A stretch of 64,000 nucleotides of DNA, taken from Hygrocybe punicea (lineage: Eukaryota; Basidiomycota; Agaricomycetes; Agaricales; Hygrophoraceae). The stretch spans positions 3,100,001 to 3,164,000 of the forward strand of contig OY744470.1 of assembly GCA_963556145.1 (NCBI GenBank), given 5' to 3'. Below are positions 47,019-57,864 of the stretch, one piece after another (the stretch's first letter is position 1; every line of letters starts with the position of its first letter). A program made the position numbers and the translations under genes. Below the pieces are notes generated by a model. That model was not told the DNA's origin and searched no databases. It was given only the letters and a program-made list of their open reading frames with translations.

Positions 47019-47549
47019 CTAGTTGTAACGGGAAGGCAGGTAAGGAAAAACCTCGTTAGCTGGAGTGGATAAAGAATCGAGTAATGCACGATATCGTGCC
47101 TTTGTCGCAGCGTATGCCACTACCGCATTGGCAACGTCCCCTGCTATTTGTCCTGACTCATATCGCACTCTAGTTTCGTCTCCCTCTCTCGTTTCCCTCG
47201 GTCCATCTGTATTTTGAGCCTTCTGTAACCCAAAAATGCCGTATCTGTTCCCAACCCTTCTAGCCCATCTCTCACCTTCTTCCACCCAACTCCGACATTT
47301 CTCTCTGGCCCACCCTGATGCTCCTGAATTAGAACTACCCTCCTGGATGACTGCGTTGATAATGCGCTCCCCGACGCCCAGAGCTCGTGCACCATAGAAG
47401 ATCCCGACAAGAGGGACGATTGCAGTCAGCTCGTGCAGAACGGCAAATGACACCAGGAGAGATGGCAGGGGAGTACCAGTACGCAAAGAAATCGCGTTCA
47501 GAGCGCTTCTATATGGCGCAAAGCGTGAATTGGTGGGTGGAATGGCCAT
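47019..47549 (-). CDS. DUF1279/FAM210-like membrane protein, 176 aa
   Basis: One exon from ATG 47549 to the stop at 47019. The motif LLVSFAVLHELTAIVPLVGIFYGARALGVGE at about residues 30-60 includes one membrane span and resembles the conserved part of fungal DUF1279/FAM210-type mitochondrial proteins. A second motif, WVEEGERWARRVGNRYGIFG, and IAGDVANAVVAYAATKA near the C-terminus form further helices. The N-terminus is short and weakly basic, so mitochondrial import is possible but not sure. Family assignment is by memory of motif style, not by search. It starts only 66 bases from the start of the divergent gene at 47616. Confidence 0.7.
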   Translation of the reverse strand: MAIPPTNSRFAPYRSALNAISLRTGTPLPSLLVSFAVLHELTAIVPLVGIFYGARALGVGERIINAVIQEGSSNSGASGWAREKCRSWVEEGERWARRVGNRYGIFGLQKAQNTDGPRETREGDETRVRYESGQIAGDVANAVVAYAATKARYRALLDSLSTPANEVFPYLPSRYN

Positions 47550-47615
47550 GGAACCGTGTAGACGTGTGTTTTAACCCTAACCCCATACCCGATCCCTGAA
47601 ATAAAAATCTTCCAC
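47550..47615. promoter_or_regulatory. 66-bp divergent promoter
   Basis: The start codons at 47549 (minus) and 47616 (plus) are 66 bases apart, so both upstream regions overlap and promoter elements must lie here or inside the other gene. The stretch contains AACCCTAACCCC near 47572 but no clear TATA box. Confidence 0.5.
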
Positions 47616-49056
47616 TTGACTGCCGTTGTGAAGCCAATGCTACTAAGGCCAACTATCAGACGCATTTCTCGACACCGTATCCCATGCCTCCGGAGAAAAA
47701 ATTCGACTCTAGACAATGTATGGTCAGATACTCAAGAAAATCCCATTCCAGAGCGGTCCAATGAACCTCGAAAGTCATTCCGACAACATTGCACCGATTC
47801 CATTTTCATCAAGTCATGGGACATCATTGAGTCTCCTGCAGATGCATACGCCATAATTCGCGCCGTAGAACGTAAATATGGACGTTTCCGCGAATTTCGA
47901 TTCTGGAGGGTATGTTGAGCCTTTGAAATGTTCTTCTTGGTCTGGCCAAATTCTTCTCTTGTTGGTGTTGATTTGTCTATAGGATCATGAAAGACCGCAG
48001 ATTCTCCAATCACAGATTTTTGCCGTCTTTTGTTCCCCCGAGTCCCTGCAGCAAGTGCCAGAACAGGGGGAAGTAATACATATCCCTGCCCCGTCTGTGG
48101 ATTACAGTCGCCCTGGCGGTGTCGGCCTGGATGATCTAATGGACCTCCTGGGCCCCCAGGACAAAGCTGACGAGGTTGAATTGCTTGGGTGGGGAAGCGT
48201 GATGAGCAGAGTTCTTGCGACTGGAAAGGAGGAGCCGCCAAAAAGAGTACTAGACATTAAAGTGGAACGTGCTGGTGAGACCACCTCTAGCTCAAACTTG
48301 CCACATTTTTTTGACTTGCTTGTCTCGTAATGTCTAGCGAAAGACTGGTTTTTGCCAAGCTCGATTGACTCTTGCCAACCCACGCGCATGCACCAACTGG
48401 CGACTGGGCACGCCTTTCTTGAATGGGGCGGGTTCTATAACAGTCTCCACCCACACCACTCTTTGCCGTACCCTCCATCTCTATCGGACTCTAGTACCTC
48501 ACCCACCACAGAACCGCCGGTCCCTCCACCGGATCCCCCGAAACACCACGGGCGAATGCAGCTGGCTCTGAGGAAATGGAGCGAGTTCATTCGTCGACCA
48601 ATCCTGTCGAACACCTCTACTTCACAGGCTGTAATGAAGGAGGAATCGACAGGTGAAGATCCCCCGACCTCACATCGGCCAGAGACGGTGTCTAGCCGTT
48701 CGGTGACAGATGAAGCTGAGCCTCTATCATCACCTCCAAGAGTGAACACGAGTGGCGCAAAAGAGAATGAGCCTGTGGAATGGGATCCAATCCCGGACGC
48801 TCCGTTAATCGCTGCCTCCCATGACACAACGCAAGTCATTCCCGAACACACATCCGAAACTAAAGAGAACACTCAGTATCTCATTCAACAACTTAGGGAG
48901 CGGCAGGCGTCGCACGAGTTACTTGAACGTCGTCTTCTTTCAAGGTTGTCCAAACACAAGGACGGTGTACAGAGAGAGGGTGATGATGTAATAAAGGCAG
49001 AGGAAAACGAGAATGTCGTACAAGGAAAGCTGAAGAGCCTAATTGACAGGTTATGA
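47616..49056 (+). CDS. probable mitochondrial protein of unknown function, 434 aa
   Basis: Three exons, 47616-47909, 47983-48274 and 48338-49056, give 434 residues. The N-terminus (LLRPTIRRISRHRIPCLRRKNS) is basic and free of acidic residues, like a mitochondrial targeting peptide. A conserved-looking core, SWDIIESPADAYAIIRAVERKYG and FREFRFWRDHERP, is followed by a DWFLPSSIDSC...FLEWGGFYNSLHP region. The rest (about residue 270 onward) is Ser/Pro/Glu rich and ends in a coiled coil (IQQLRERQASHELLERRLLSRL). The family was not recognised. The neighbour across 66 bp is also possibly mitochondrial. Confidence 0.7.
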
Positions 49057-49125
49057 GAACGAGGCTAGCGGGATTTTCATCGGACAGCATTGATCAGCGC
49101 CTTGGCAATCTCAGCAACTTGATTA

Positions 49126-49928
49126 CAGCCGTTTTTGAAATTCTTGAGACTTTGAATTTTTTTGATAGTTTAGAAAAATGTTGACTTAGAAAAGTTTTGA
49201 GTGCTGTATTTTATATCTCATGAAATACTGCATGGATTGACATGGTTATAGAGGGAAAGTTGTACTATGTCTTAAGGGCTATCTACTCCTGTAATTACAT
49301 TTAGAAAATATTTAGTGTGTGATGAGTTGTGGATGAAACAAAAGGTAAACCAGTACTTTGTGACACCCCAAATGATATTGTCAAGTAATGCCATCAAATG
49401 AACTCCTATGAAGAAGATTGTAGAGAGAAAGTTGTTCATTTTGTCAAGGGCTAGAAGTACATATACCATGTTTTTCTTTATTTTTTGTTCTTTGAGCCAA
49501 TATTACATCATTACTATGCTTGTCTGCATTGAGATCATGACTACAAAATTTATAAATATTGGCTCAAAGAACAAAAAATAAAGAAAAACACGGTATATGT
49601 ACTTCTAGCCCTTGACAAAATGAACTCTCTACAATCTTCTTCGTAGGAGTTCATTTGATGGCATTACTTGACAATATTATTTGGGGTGTCACAAAGTACT
49701 GGTTTACCTTTTGTTTCATCCACAACTCACCACACACTAAATATTTTCTAAATGTAATTACAGGAGTAGATAGCCCTTAAGACATAGTACAACTTTCCCT
49801 CTATAACCATGTCAATCCATGCAGTATTTCATGAGATATAAAATACAGCACTCAAAACCTTTCTAAGTCAACATTTTTCTAAACTATCAAAGAATTTCAA
49901 AAAGTCTCAAGAATTTCAAAAATGGCTG
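49126..49928. repeat. intact foldback element (803 bp), copy 3
   Basis: The element is one near-perfect palindrome: arms 49126-49500 and 49560-49928 with a short loop around TACTATGCTTGTCTGC. Tips are CAGCCGTTTTTGAAATTC and its inverse, next to TA on both sides (49124-49125, 49929-49930). Flanking 8-mers AACTTGAT and AACTAGAT are also alike outside the TA, which leaves some doubt about TA versus longer duplication. It lies between the stops of two convergent genes (47616-49056 and 50069-51255). No coding sequence. Confidence 0.88.
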
Positions 49929-50068
49929 TAAACTAGATGTTGCATACAGACATTGTTGCAGCTCGTCATGAGACAGAGGGATTACTCCATGTTAATAGAG
50001 GTCCAGTCCTTCCCAACCACGGATCAACGAATACAACAACCAACCGCATCTTCAATACTTGCCCATGT

Positions 50069-51255
50069 TTATGTCTTCTCGACCTCCCTTTTAGGCGATC
50101 CAATGGAATCCTTCTCTTTGTCGCTTGCCCCCGCACTTACACTGCCCTCTTCTAAATAGAGACTGTTGTCTTCTATGTAGTCTACTACCGGAACCGGCAA
50201 CAGGTACCGTACAGACAAACCGCGGCGAAGGAATAACCGAACCTGAAAAAATCACGGGTGTCGATCAGCCTGTTGAATTAAGGGACAAGAATCAAACCTT
50301 GGTGCTGGAAACATCGTTCTGTATGAGCTGCGAAATGAGATAAATGTTGTTCCGCCAGCGTGCTAAGCCATCTGTTGCTTGGTCCACGCCGGACCCGGCA
50401 CGTTCCACAATGAAGGTGCCGTAGCGACCGAGGATGTGGTCAAGCTGAGCAGAGAAAAATCAGAAGGTTAGTCGAGATATGAGCGGTATAGTAAATGCGA
50501 CGGGACTTGACGACAAAGATACAAGGAAAACGTCCGGAGAAAAAATACCCACATCAGCGTAACTCCAGACCCCGGGTTCACTCATAGTACTGATCAAATC
50601 TGAGCCAGCCAGAAGCATAACCCGGACAGATCGGTGCTCGCCATCCTCGGTCTGAACACCTCCCCCGATGGTGTTAATTTCGTAATGAAAGTGGTCAAGG
50701 ACAACAGCGGTGAATTGATATTCTTGGAGAGCTTCCCATGAATCTGTCATTAGCCAGTGGGAAGTTTCTTCGGTTGCAAGATTGCACATGTTGACACTGG
50801 AGGTCAGAAACGAAATAAGCGTGGAAACGAGACGAATGGTTGTAATTTGAACAAAAATGAGGTCCGAAATAAATGAACCGGTCATAAAAGTGCCCTGGAA
50901 GGCGTGTTGAAAGACACATATTTAAAAACGAATCAAACGCTCGGTTCGGTACCCATAGCCCCATAGCTTACCGATGGGGTGCGCTGAGCAAGCCAGGCTT
51001 CTTGTACATGTCACTGACGGGACTCAGGTACCCGCCAACGATCTCAAAATCGGTATTTTGGCGAACGTAGTCCTTTGCCATCTCGAACATCCGGAGGTGC
51101 AGGTATGTGACAGGACTGAATGAACCGCAGGCTACTAAGACGATTGGTGTCTTCTGAGGGTCTCGCAGAGTCTTTGCCAGTCGGTGTGCAGGAAATGAGT
51201 AGTTTGGCGGGTTTTTGAAGGAGGCGGCACCACTTGAACCAGATGGGCCAGACAT
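50069..51255 (-). CDS. NMA1: nicotinamide-nucleotide adenylyltransferase
   Basis: Four exons on the minus strand (50972-51255, 50553-50796, 50298-50444, 50069-50242) give 282 residues. The nucleotide-binding motif GSFSPVTYLHLRMFE lies at about residues 44-58, then GGYLSPVSDMYKKPGL, LMTDSWEALQ, LLAGSDLISTMSEPGVWSYAD, LDHILGRYGTFIVERAGSG and SSTKVRLFLRRGLSVRYLLP with the ISSTxxR-type motif. The enzyme joins NMN or nicotinate mononucleotide with ATP to NAD or its acid form in nucleus and cytosol. The last 30 residues (EEGSVSAGASDKEKD...) are a poorly conserved charged tail. Intron 1 (50797-50971) is unusually long at 175 nt. A foldback element sits 141 bp past the stop. Confidence 0.93.
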
Positions 51256-54200
51256 TCTGGAGGGAAGTCGGGGAGAAGTGGGTTAAGTCGGACCCTCCCC
51301 TATACATAGCTACAGTTTCTAAATCATAAATGTTCCCACGGTGTTTAACTTGGTTACCCCGAAAAGCGCCAACTGCTTTGCGGTCTTTAGAACAACTGGG
51401 TTGCCAGCCAATTACGCTCATAACTGACTCATTTGTCCAGTTCGCCACCAGAGCAGTGCCCAGCGGCCGCCTTGCGCGATGTAATCCGAACTAAAAACGG
51501 GGAACTGCGCCGGCAGACCAGTTGTGCATCTGAACTTGGTGACCTGGGTCCCACTACTAGGTAAGAAATGTTTGCTGTGCCTGATAGAGAACTTGTTTCC
51601 CAAGCTCAGAGCGGATGTCCCATATCCGATCCGTGCCGAACATAAAGTTTCTTGCTGACTGACAGACAGCAGACATCCTCCGACAACTCTGCACGCTAAC
51701 TTGGGATAAATGCAGGGGCAGGCACGAATCGCTTCTAGACTTTTCAAACATGCTACCCTCACGTCGCGGGGCGTCGCCTGCTCTTTCAGTATCTTATGGA
51801 AAGCATGAAACAAACTTATCACTTTTCTTGACGCCTCTCAATCGCCGTGCCGCTACAGATGGGACTCGCTTACGTAGACATCGTACATGTAAATGGGCGG
51901 GCGACTTCGGGCGTCGTCTTCGCCAATATGCCGTATACCACCTATCCAATATACCACCTATCCAGATAAGTCAAGAATTTCACACAGCTCAACATAATAC
52001 ATGGTTCTGACTCATCCGTTCTGTAGATGATCCTCGGATGATCCTCGTATGTATCTCGCGTCCGCTTGATTGTCCAGAGATTGCGATCTGAAGAATCGAG
52101 TAAACGCTGCCATCGGAACGGGCGTGGGTTCTTATCCTTACAGTTATGTAGCGCTTGTTGTCTCCATTCCAGCTACGCAAGTCGCAGGTTCTCCACGTAC
52201 TTGTTTTATTTATTGTTGTATGGAGTCCATGGCCGGAAAATTTAGTCTGAATGTGGGTTTCGAATCATCACTGCGCAACGAATGTGAGCGTGTCGTCTCA
52301 CTAGAATTTATAACCATCTACGTTGGTTCATCAGTAGGTCAACCCATCACTATCGCATTCTCAGATATCGCCATTCTCATCACGTCACGGTGCAATTTTT
52401 TTCTGAGGACCCACCACCCAAGTAAAAGCCCTCAGACGTTTGAGGGTGGACTTCACTGGCTTCACAAGCTTCACTGCGATGTCAGTGTTTTGGGTATTAC
52501 GGCTCGCAAGGGATACGATCGAGATCAGTCCACACAAGGGTTCCAGAGGTTTGAAAGCCTAGGAGAGAAATCCACATCCGCCGTACTCCTCCTTCAAGCT
52601 TGACGCCCTGCTGTCGAAACTCAATCGACGATCAAAAGGCTCAAAAAGCCTGGTGTCTACTTCAAGTTTGAGACTGCTAGTGATGTCTAGCGGCGTTCTC
52701 ATAGCGATGCGATCTTCGAAGAGTTCTTGTTCAGAATGATCTCCCCACCTAGCAGTCTCTGCCTACCATCTGGATATCTTAGCTTGGGAGAACATGTCTA
52801 TCGACTTGCTTAATCTTTGGGATGGATTGAAGAACTCTTTGTGCGCAGGGGTGAGTTGGTGATCGGAGGAAGTCCATTGGACGACAAAGAGTTCAAAGGC
52901 GCCTGTGTCAAATTTCTTGGAGAAGTCACCTAGACCCCATCGACAGTGTCTAGAATCTGGTTTCTCCCACCCGAAAAACATTTCATTAAAAGGTAAGGTT
53001 TCATTCCTTGTTGTGTCAATCTGCGCTCATCGCACTCCAGAGGAATCCTATCTTCAAGCATTGAGATGAAACCCACCACTTGCCGAGGTTCGCACTGTTC
53101 CATTCCATCAGAAACATTGACACCAGCGAGAGTGATGCTCTCAGTATTCAAAAAGAGCCCGAAGCACCACTGGCGAATGGATCTCTCTCGAAGGTTTTAC
53201 AAGGCTGAAGAACATCAGGATATTGGGTCCCGAGACTTTTATCTCTCAGCACTGGCTATTCTCCAAGGGTGGCATGGGTGCATGCATTGTTCTTCGAAGG
53301 TAGTCCGGCACAACATCGACTGATACAAGTATACTCACCCTGGAGATATCGTGCTTGGTTACAATTCATGCCTTGAGGAAAGAACTGAAATTCGATTTGC
53401 CACTACTGCTATTGATTGCGAAGGAACACGGCGTAAGCATTTTCTTACCAACCCGAATTTTCGGCCTCAGCAAACAAATCAAACCAGATACTTTGTTCGA
53501 GCTCATCGGTCCTGCGCTTTATCTGACTTCGCTAGGTGGGTTTTGAACGTTCGCTTCGATTGGGACCCGTCCAAAGTTCGGCATTACGAGAGAGTCCTCA
53601 TAGTCGACGATGGAATCCATGCTCGAGACAGAAGAACTTGGCAAAGATCATCCGTCTGGCTGGCTCGGTCGCGAATATTAATACTATTGTGCTATCAAAG
53701 CAGCTTTTCTGGGTTTTGGCAAGTTCGTAACATGGAGTTGTACATTTGGCTGCAAATATTCTCCCATTCGGTCTGCGCATACAGGGATGCAGGGATTCAA
53801 GATCGGACTGCTGACAGTGCGAGGGGTTATTGCAGAATATGCCTCTCTGGTGATATCCATGTCAAGCTCTTGGTGCGCTGCTCGATCCTCCCACTGAAAC
53901 AATTCTATTTCGAGTTGAAATGGAGCGATGACCTTCTCATCAATGTGTACGCCGAAATGACGGACCCCGGAGATCTCTCGAAACCAAAGCAACTTGGACT
54001 TTGTTCTGGAAGCCAAATTCGAGCAACATATTATCTGTAGAAGAATGCGAGAAGGTCAGCCTGTTTCAATTCAGCTTGGGAAAACAACCGTCGACGCAGC
54101 TGCGCAAATGAGTAAAGGTTTGCCACCTGGCCCTTTGGATGACCGAAAGATGCACCAAATCCGTCACCTCACTCGACAAGTCATTTGAACACGATACCTT

Positions 54201-55979
54201 CCGAAACGATCCAAGAAATCGAATCTCCTTGTGCCAACTTTTCAAAAGAGTGTGGTCGTTCTTTGCAGAATCGGCACATCGGTCGGGGGTATCTTTGAAA
54301 GGAAACCATATGCATTCAAATTCGAAGGTCATTGGAATTCTGCGCATAGACCGTTGATTTTGTGGCTGCCATAGCAGGGCTTTGAATTTGTTCAAAGAAA
54401 TTTCTCAGTAAGTTTGTCGTACCGATGGGACCATCCAGTTCCCTTCTTTGAAGAGCGTGGAACGGTGTCGGGTGTCATTTGCTTGCTTCTCAGTTCGCTT
54501 CGTCAAGGTTGGCAAGCTGTATGTACTTGATTTATTCCGAGTGGCTCATCTCGCATATCTAGGTACATATAATACAAAGCCCCAGTACGCAATACTGCCT
54601 ATATATTTAGCTTGGACGATCCTCTGCGTTACCCTCGCCTCCACGCACCTGTCAAGATAGTGCAGAGACCGCGGAAGTGGGATATAAACGCTGAAAGGAT
54701 TGTAATTCGAACCGTTCTTGGCGCCGACCATGAGACACTACATGGTTTATCCTGGCCTCGAGCTCCATCTCAACCGACATATTCAGAGCTATGCGTCTCG
54801 CAGCAACCCAAATACACCCTCGTTGTACTTCTTACCCTCATTGACTCCAATACCAATGGCGGCGCTTCCGAACAGTTGAACAGCTTTTTCTTCATCCAGA
54901 AACGTCGCTTCAACTACTTCCAAAAGGCCGTGGCATGCACTGATACCCCAGCCCTGGATGCTCCAAGTCGTCCCTACTGACTTTTTTTCCAGATAGCAAA
55001 AGAACGCGGTGAAAGAAGGGTCGCCCCACGGGCGGCCCGGCCCGTGTCATGCGGGGTAGTCCCAAATACCGCCGTTCCCCGCAAGTCAACCTGAAGCGCA
55101 CTCGGTTAATCCCGGTGGGGTCCTGCTGTAAGTATATAATTCGGCGCGCTGGGGCTAATAGGGCGGTATGTGAGTGAGAGTGTCGAAAAAGCCCAAATTG
55201 AAACTTTGATAAATCAAGCTGCGGCAGTTTTCCGTTGCGGGCAGTAACCTTCAGGTTCATTACAGCCTACAATTTGTCACCGAGAGCGTGCCTTGGAGTC
55301 AGTTTGGATTCGAGTGTTGTTCCAAACTTCTAACTTATAATGGGGATTGTTCATTGAGTATACGTACTAAGTAGTAGCTACTTACCTTTGTTTTGAACCT
55401 TGTCCCCAATCAGCGACTCGGGCCCAGCCCTGTTTCATTTAGACAGCTTTTTTTGTATGTATAGCCTGAGTAACCCGTGTCCGTACACATCAGCGATCCA
55501 GCTCAGGTTGCACAGTCGGTCGGACAACGGTCGGATCGCGGAGACCCCCGGGTGTTATAAGATACAGCTTTCCCATCATCGCAACAATCCGCAGACCGCC
55601 CGAACGAGTCCGATAACTCAGTGCAGTGATAGAAAAAATTGGCGACAAGGATTTGCATATTCGGAACTCTTAGTGGGTGTAGGTGGTGTTTGAATTTTCT
55701 AATATTTGGGGGACCAAAAAAAAGGCGGGAGGAAACCGCTGTTACGAATGTAGTGTGATAGAATGATTTCGGGTTAACGCAATGATTGATACACAGCAAA
55801 AAGGGGGAAGGAAACAAAAAAAGGAGAAAACAATAGATAGTGACGAAGGACTCTGCACACGCAAGCCCTTTCAGAAACAGACATGTATAACGTGAAAGCA
55901 ATGATGAATGGAAAAACCAGAGTATGAGCTACAAAGAAACGATGTGGGTAGCAGGAGAAGTTGCAAAAAACCAACGTTT
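51256..55979. other. 4.7-kb gene-poor stretch, possibly decayed coding sequence
   Basis: Many frames of 60-230 residues occur on both strands, the longest at 53351-54040 plus (229 aa) and 53684-54016 and 54066-54395 minus (about 110 aa each). None has a known motif, clear exon joins or a frame that continues past one stop. Coding-like composition on the minus strand between 52700 and 54400 hints at a ruined gene, but no family was recognised. The first 200 bases hold the NMN adenylyltransferase promoter. Confidence 0.45.
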
Positions 55980-57864
55980 TTAGCAAAATTGGACTTCCCA
56001 CTCCCCGCCTTCGCCGCCCGCCACAGGCATGCTCTTCAGAGCAATCCTCACTCGTCGTTTCCGATTGACATCCCTCGCACCAAATTCCGACTCGAAGCCA
56101 AAGGCTGGCTCCGATGGCCGGAACTGGCCAAAGTTGACAGAAGACGACAAGTCTTGATCTTCATACCACGACATTGGCAGAGAGCCGTCTGACGAGAAAT
56201 GCGGCATCCCGATTTCAAACCCATTGGAGGCGCCAATGCCGAGGAATGGGTCGCTCTCGATGGTGGGAGAATATGAGGTCGTGGACAACAACGCCGACGA
56301 GGAAGAGGAATGAATCGAATTTGAAAAGGCGTCCGACGACGATTGTTGGAAGGACGTTTCGAAGTTGGGTCTTGGGTCTGAGGTGGACCATGTCGCCAAT
56401 GAGGAAGCAAAGGGTGTCATCGTGGTATCTGACTGTGATGATAGCGATGGGGGGTGTATCCGCACACGTATTTTACCATCATCCGAGGGGGATGCCTCAA
56501 ATGAGATGTCCAGCCCTCCCAGACCAGCGAGCGCGCCGTCGACAAATTCTAATTTACGCTTCTTGTTCATAGGGGTTGGGATGGCGGCAATTCTGCCTGA
56601 TTCATGAATATCTAGATCCATTACGGATCCACTACCGGAATTGCGTGACCAGTCACACTCGTTAAGAATGAGATGATTGAAATCGAGGGTTGAAGAGGGC
56701 GGGGCATGAAGGGCTGAGGATCCGGATACAGGCAGGGAGAAGGAGGTGGGAAGAGTGGACTGTGTGGGCATAGAGAGCAGGGTTGGCAGAGCACAAAGTA
56801 GAACCTGCTTACGGGGGGGGGGGGGGGGGCGCGGGGGAGGATTAGTATAATTTTGGACCAATCAGAGTTGACGAAACTTACCATGAGCCCGAAGCTAGCA
56901 GCGGACTTGTGTGGTGATTGGAGAGAAGACGAGCGCGTTTGCAATGAATGGGGGAACTGAGGCTCGATTGGCTCAACTTTGACGGGGACATCGCGGACAG
57001 CTAATTTCCGTGCCAGTTCGGCACTGAGTTCGCGTTCACGTTCTTCTGCCGCTACCAGTTGTGCTCGGAGACGTTCGTTTTCGGCAATGGCCTTTTCGTC
57101 GGGACGGTTGGAAGAAGCGTTTCCATTTTGGGTCAAGGCAAGAAGTCTTGCGTTTTCTTGTTCAAGTTCAGCAACACGTCTTTTTGGTGGGGTGCGATGA
57201 GGTCAAGAAGACGTGAGCGATATGAGATACGCAGCCGGTCTACGAAACCGTAAATGAATTTGAAAAAAAAGACGTACATTTCCATAGTTTCGAATTCTTC
57301 CCGTTTTCTTTGACGGCTGAGGAACGCCGCTGCACGGTTCTTCACCAGTCTGGCTTCACGTTTGCTTAGGCCGGATACGTCGGGAGGAACGAAGTCCTTG
57401 CTGTTGATTCGTTCTCCGGTTGCTCGGGGTTTCTTTGTCACGCCGGGGTCGGCGGTAGCGCCCGCCCGTTTTGGTGGAGTATGGCTGTGCGGGTTGATAT
57501 TGATAGAGAGACGCTGTTGTTGAAGATTTTGGGGAGTCGGGGATGGTGAAGGGGGAGTGACGACCTCGGGGAAGTCGAAGAGCTGGTGGGTTGGCAGACA
57601 AAGCTGTTCGTTTTCGGAAGCGGAGTCAGGGCTCATGCGCATTTTGAGCATTCTGGATGTCGGGATTGGGGAGTCGGTGCTAGTTGAACCGACGGAGGCT
57701 GGAGGTGAAGGAGGCAAGTTGTGGTAGTTGAAAGCAAAGCCGTCGACCGCTGTTGGAGAGTAAGATGGAATCTGGTCCCAAGATTCACCAGAGACAGGTG
57801 AGAGCAAAGGCGCGTCGCTGGCGATTATCTGGGACATGAGAATGGAGGGCGAATTGCTGGACAT
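55980..57864 (-). CDS. bZIP transcription factor, 569 aa
   Basis: Three exons, 57278-57864, 56882-57179 and 55980-56804, join in frame to 569 residues. The basic region SKREARLVKNRAAAFLSRQR lies at about residues 167-186 and carries the N-x2-A-A-x2-S/x-R pattern; the zipper continues over the first splice (RVAELEQENARLLAL). KKPRATGERINSKDFVPPDV precedes it. After the zipper, exon 3 starts with VLLCALPTLLSM, a short hydrophobic stretch, then a Ser-rich region. The order basic region, zipper, hydrophobic segment recalls HAC1/ATF6-type stress factors, but a full membrane span is not certain. Intron 2 ends in a run of 17 cytosines on the coding strand, 3' splice site CAG at 56805-56807. Confidence 0.88.
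56813..56829. repeat. 17-base G homopolymer (C on the coding strand) in a bZIP intron
   Basis: Seventeen consecutive G on the plus strand lie 8 bases upstream of the 3' splice site of intron 2 of the bZIP gene. On the transcript this is a pure C tract in the place of the polypyrimidine tract. Length is likely to vary between strains and reads. Confidence 0.9.

Noticed and set aside
53351..54040. 229-aa plus-strand frame as a gene
   Set aside because: No motif, odd composition (rich in Arg, Ser, Cys) and strong frames on the other strand; reads like a shadow frame.
54612..54980. 122-aa plus-strand frame
   Set aside because: No known motif, no exon partners and a competing minus-strand frame of similar length.
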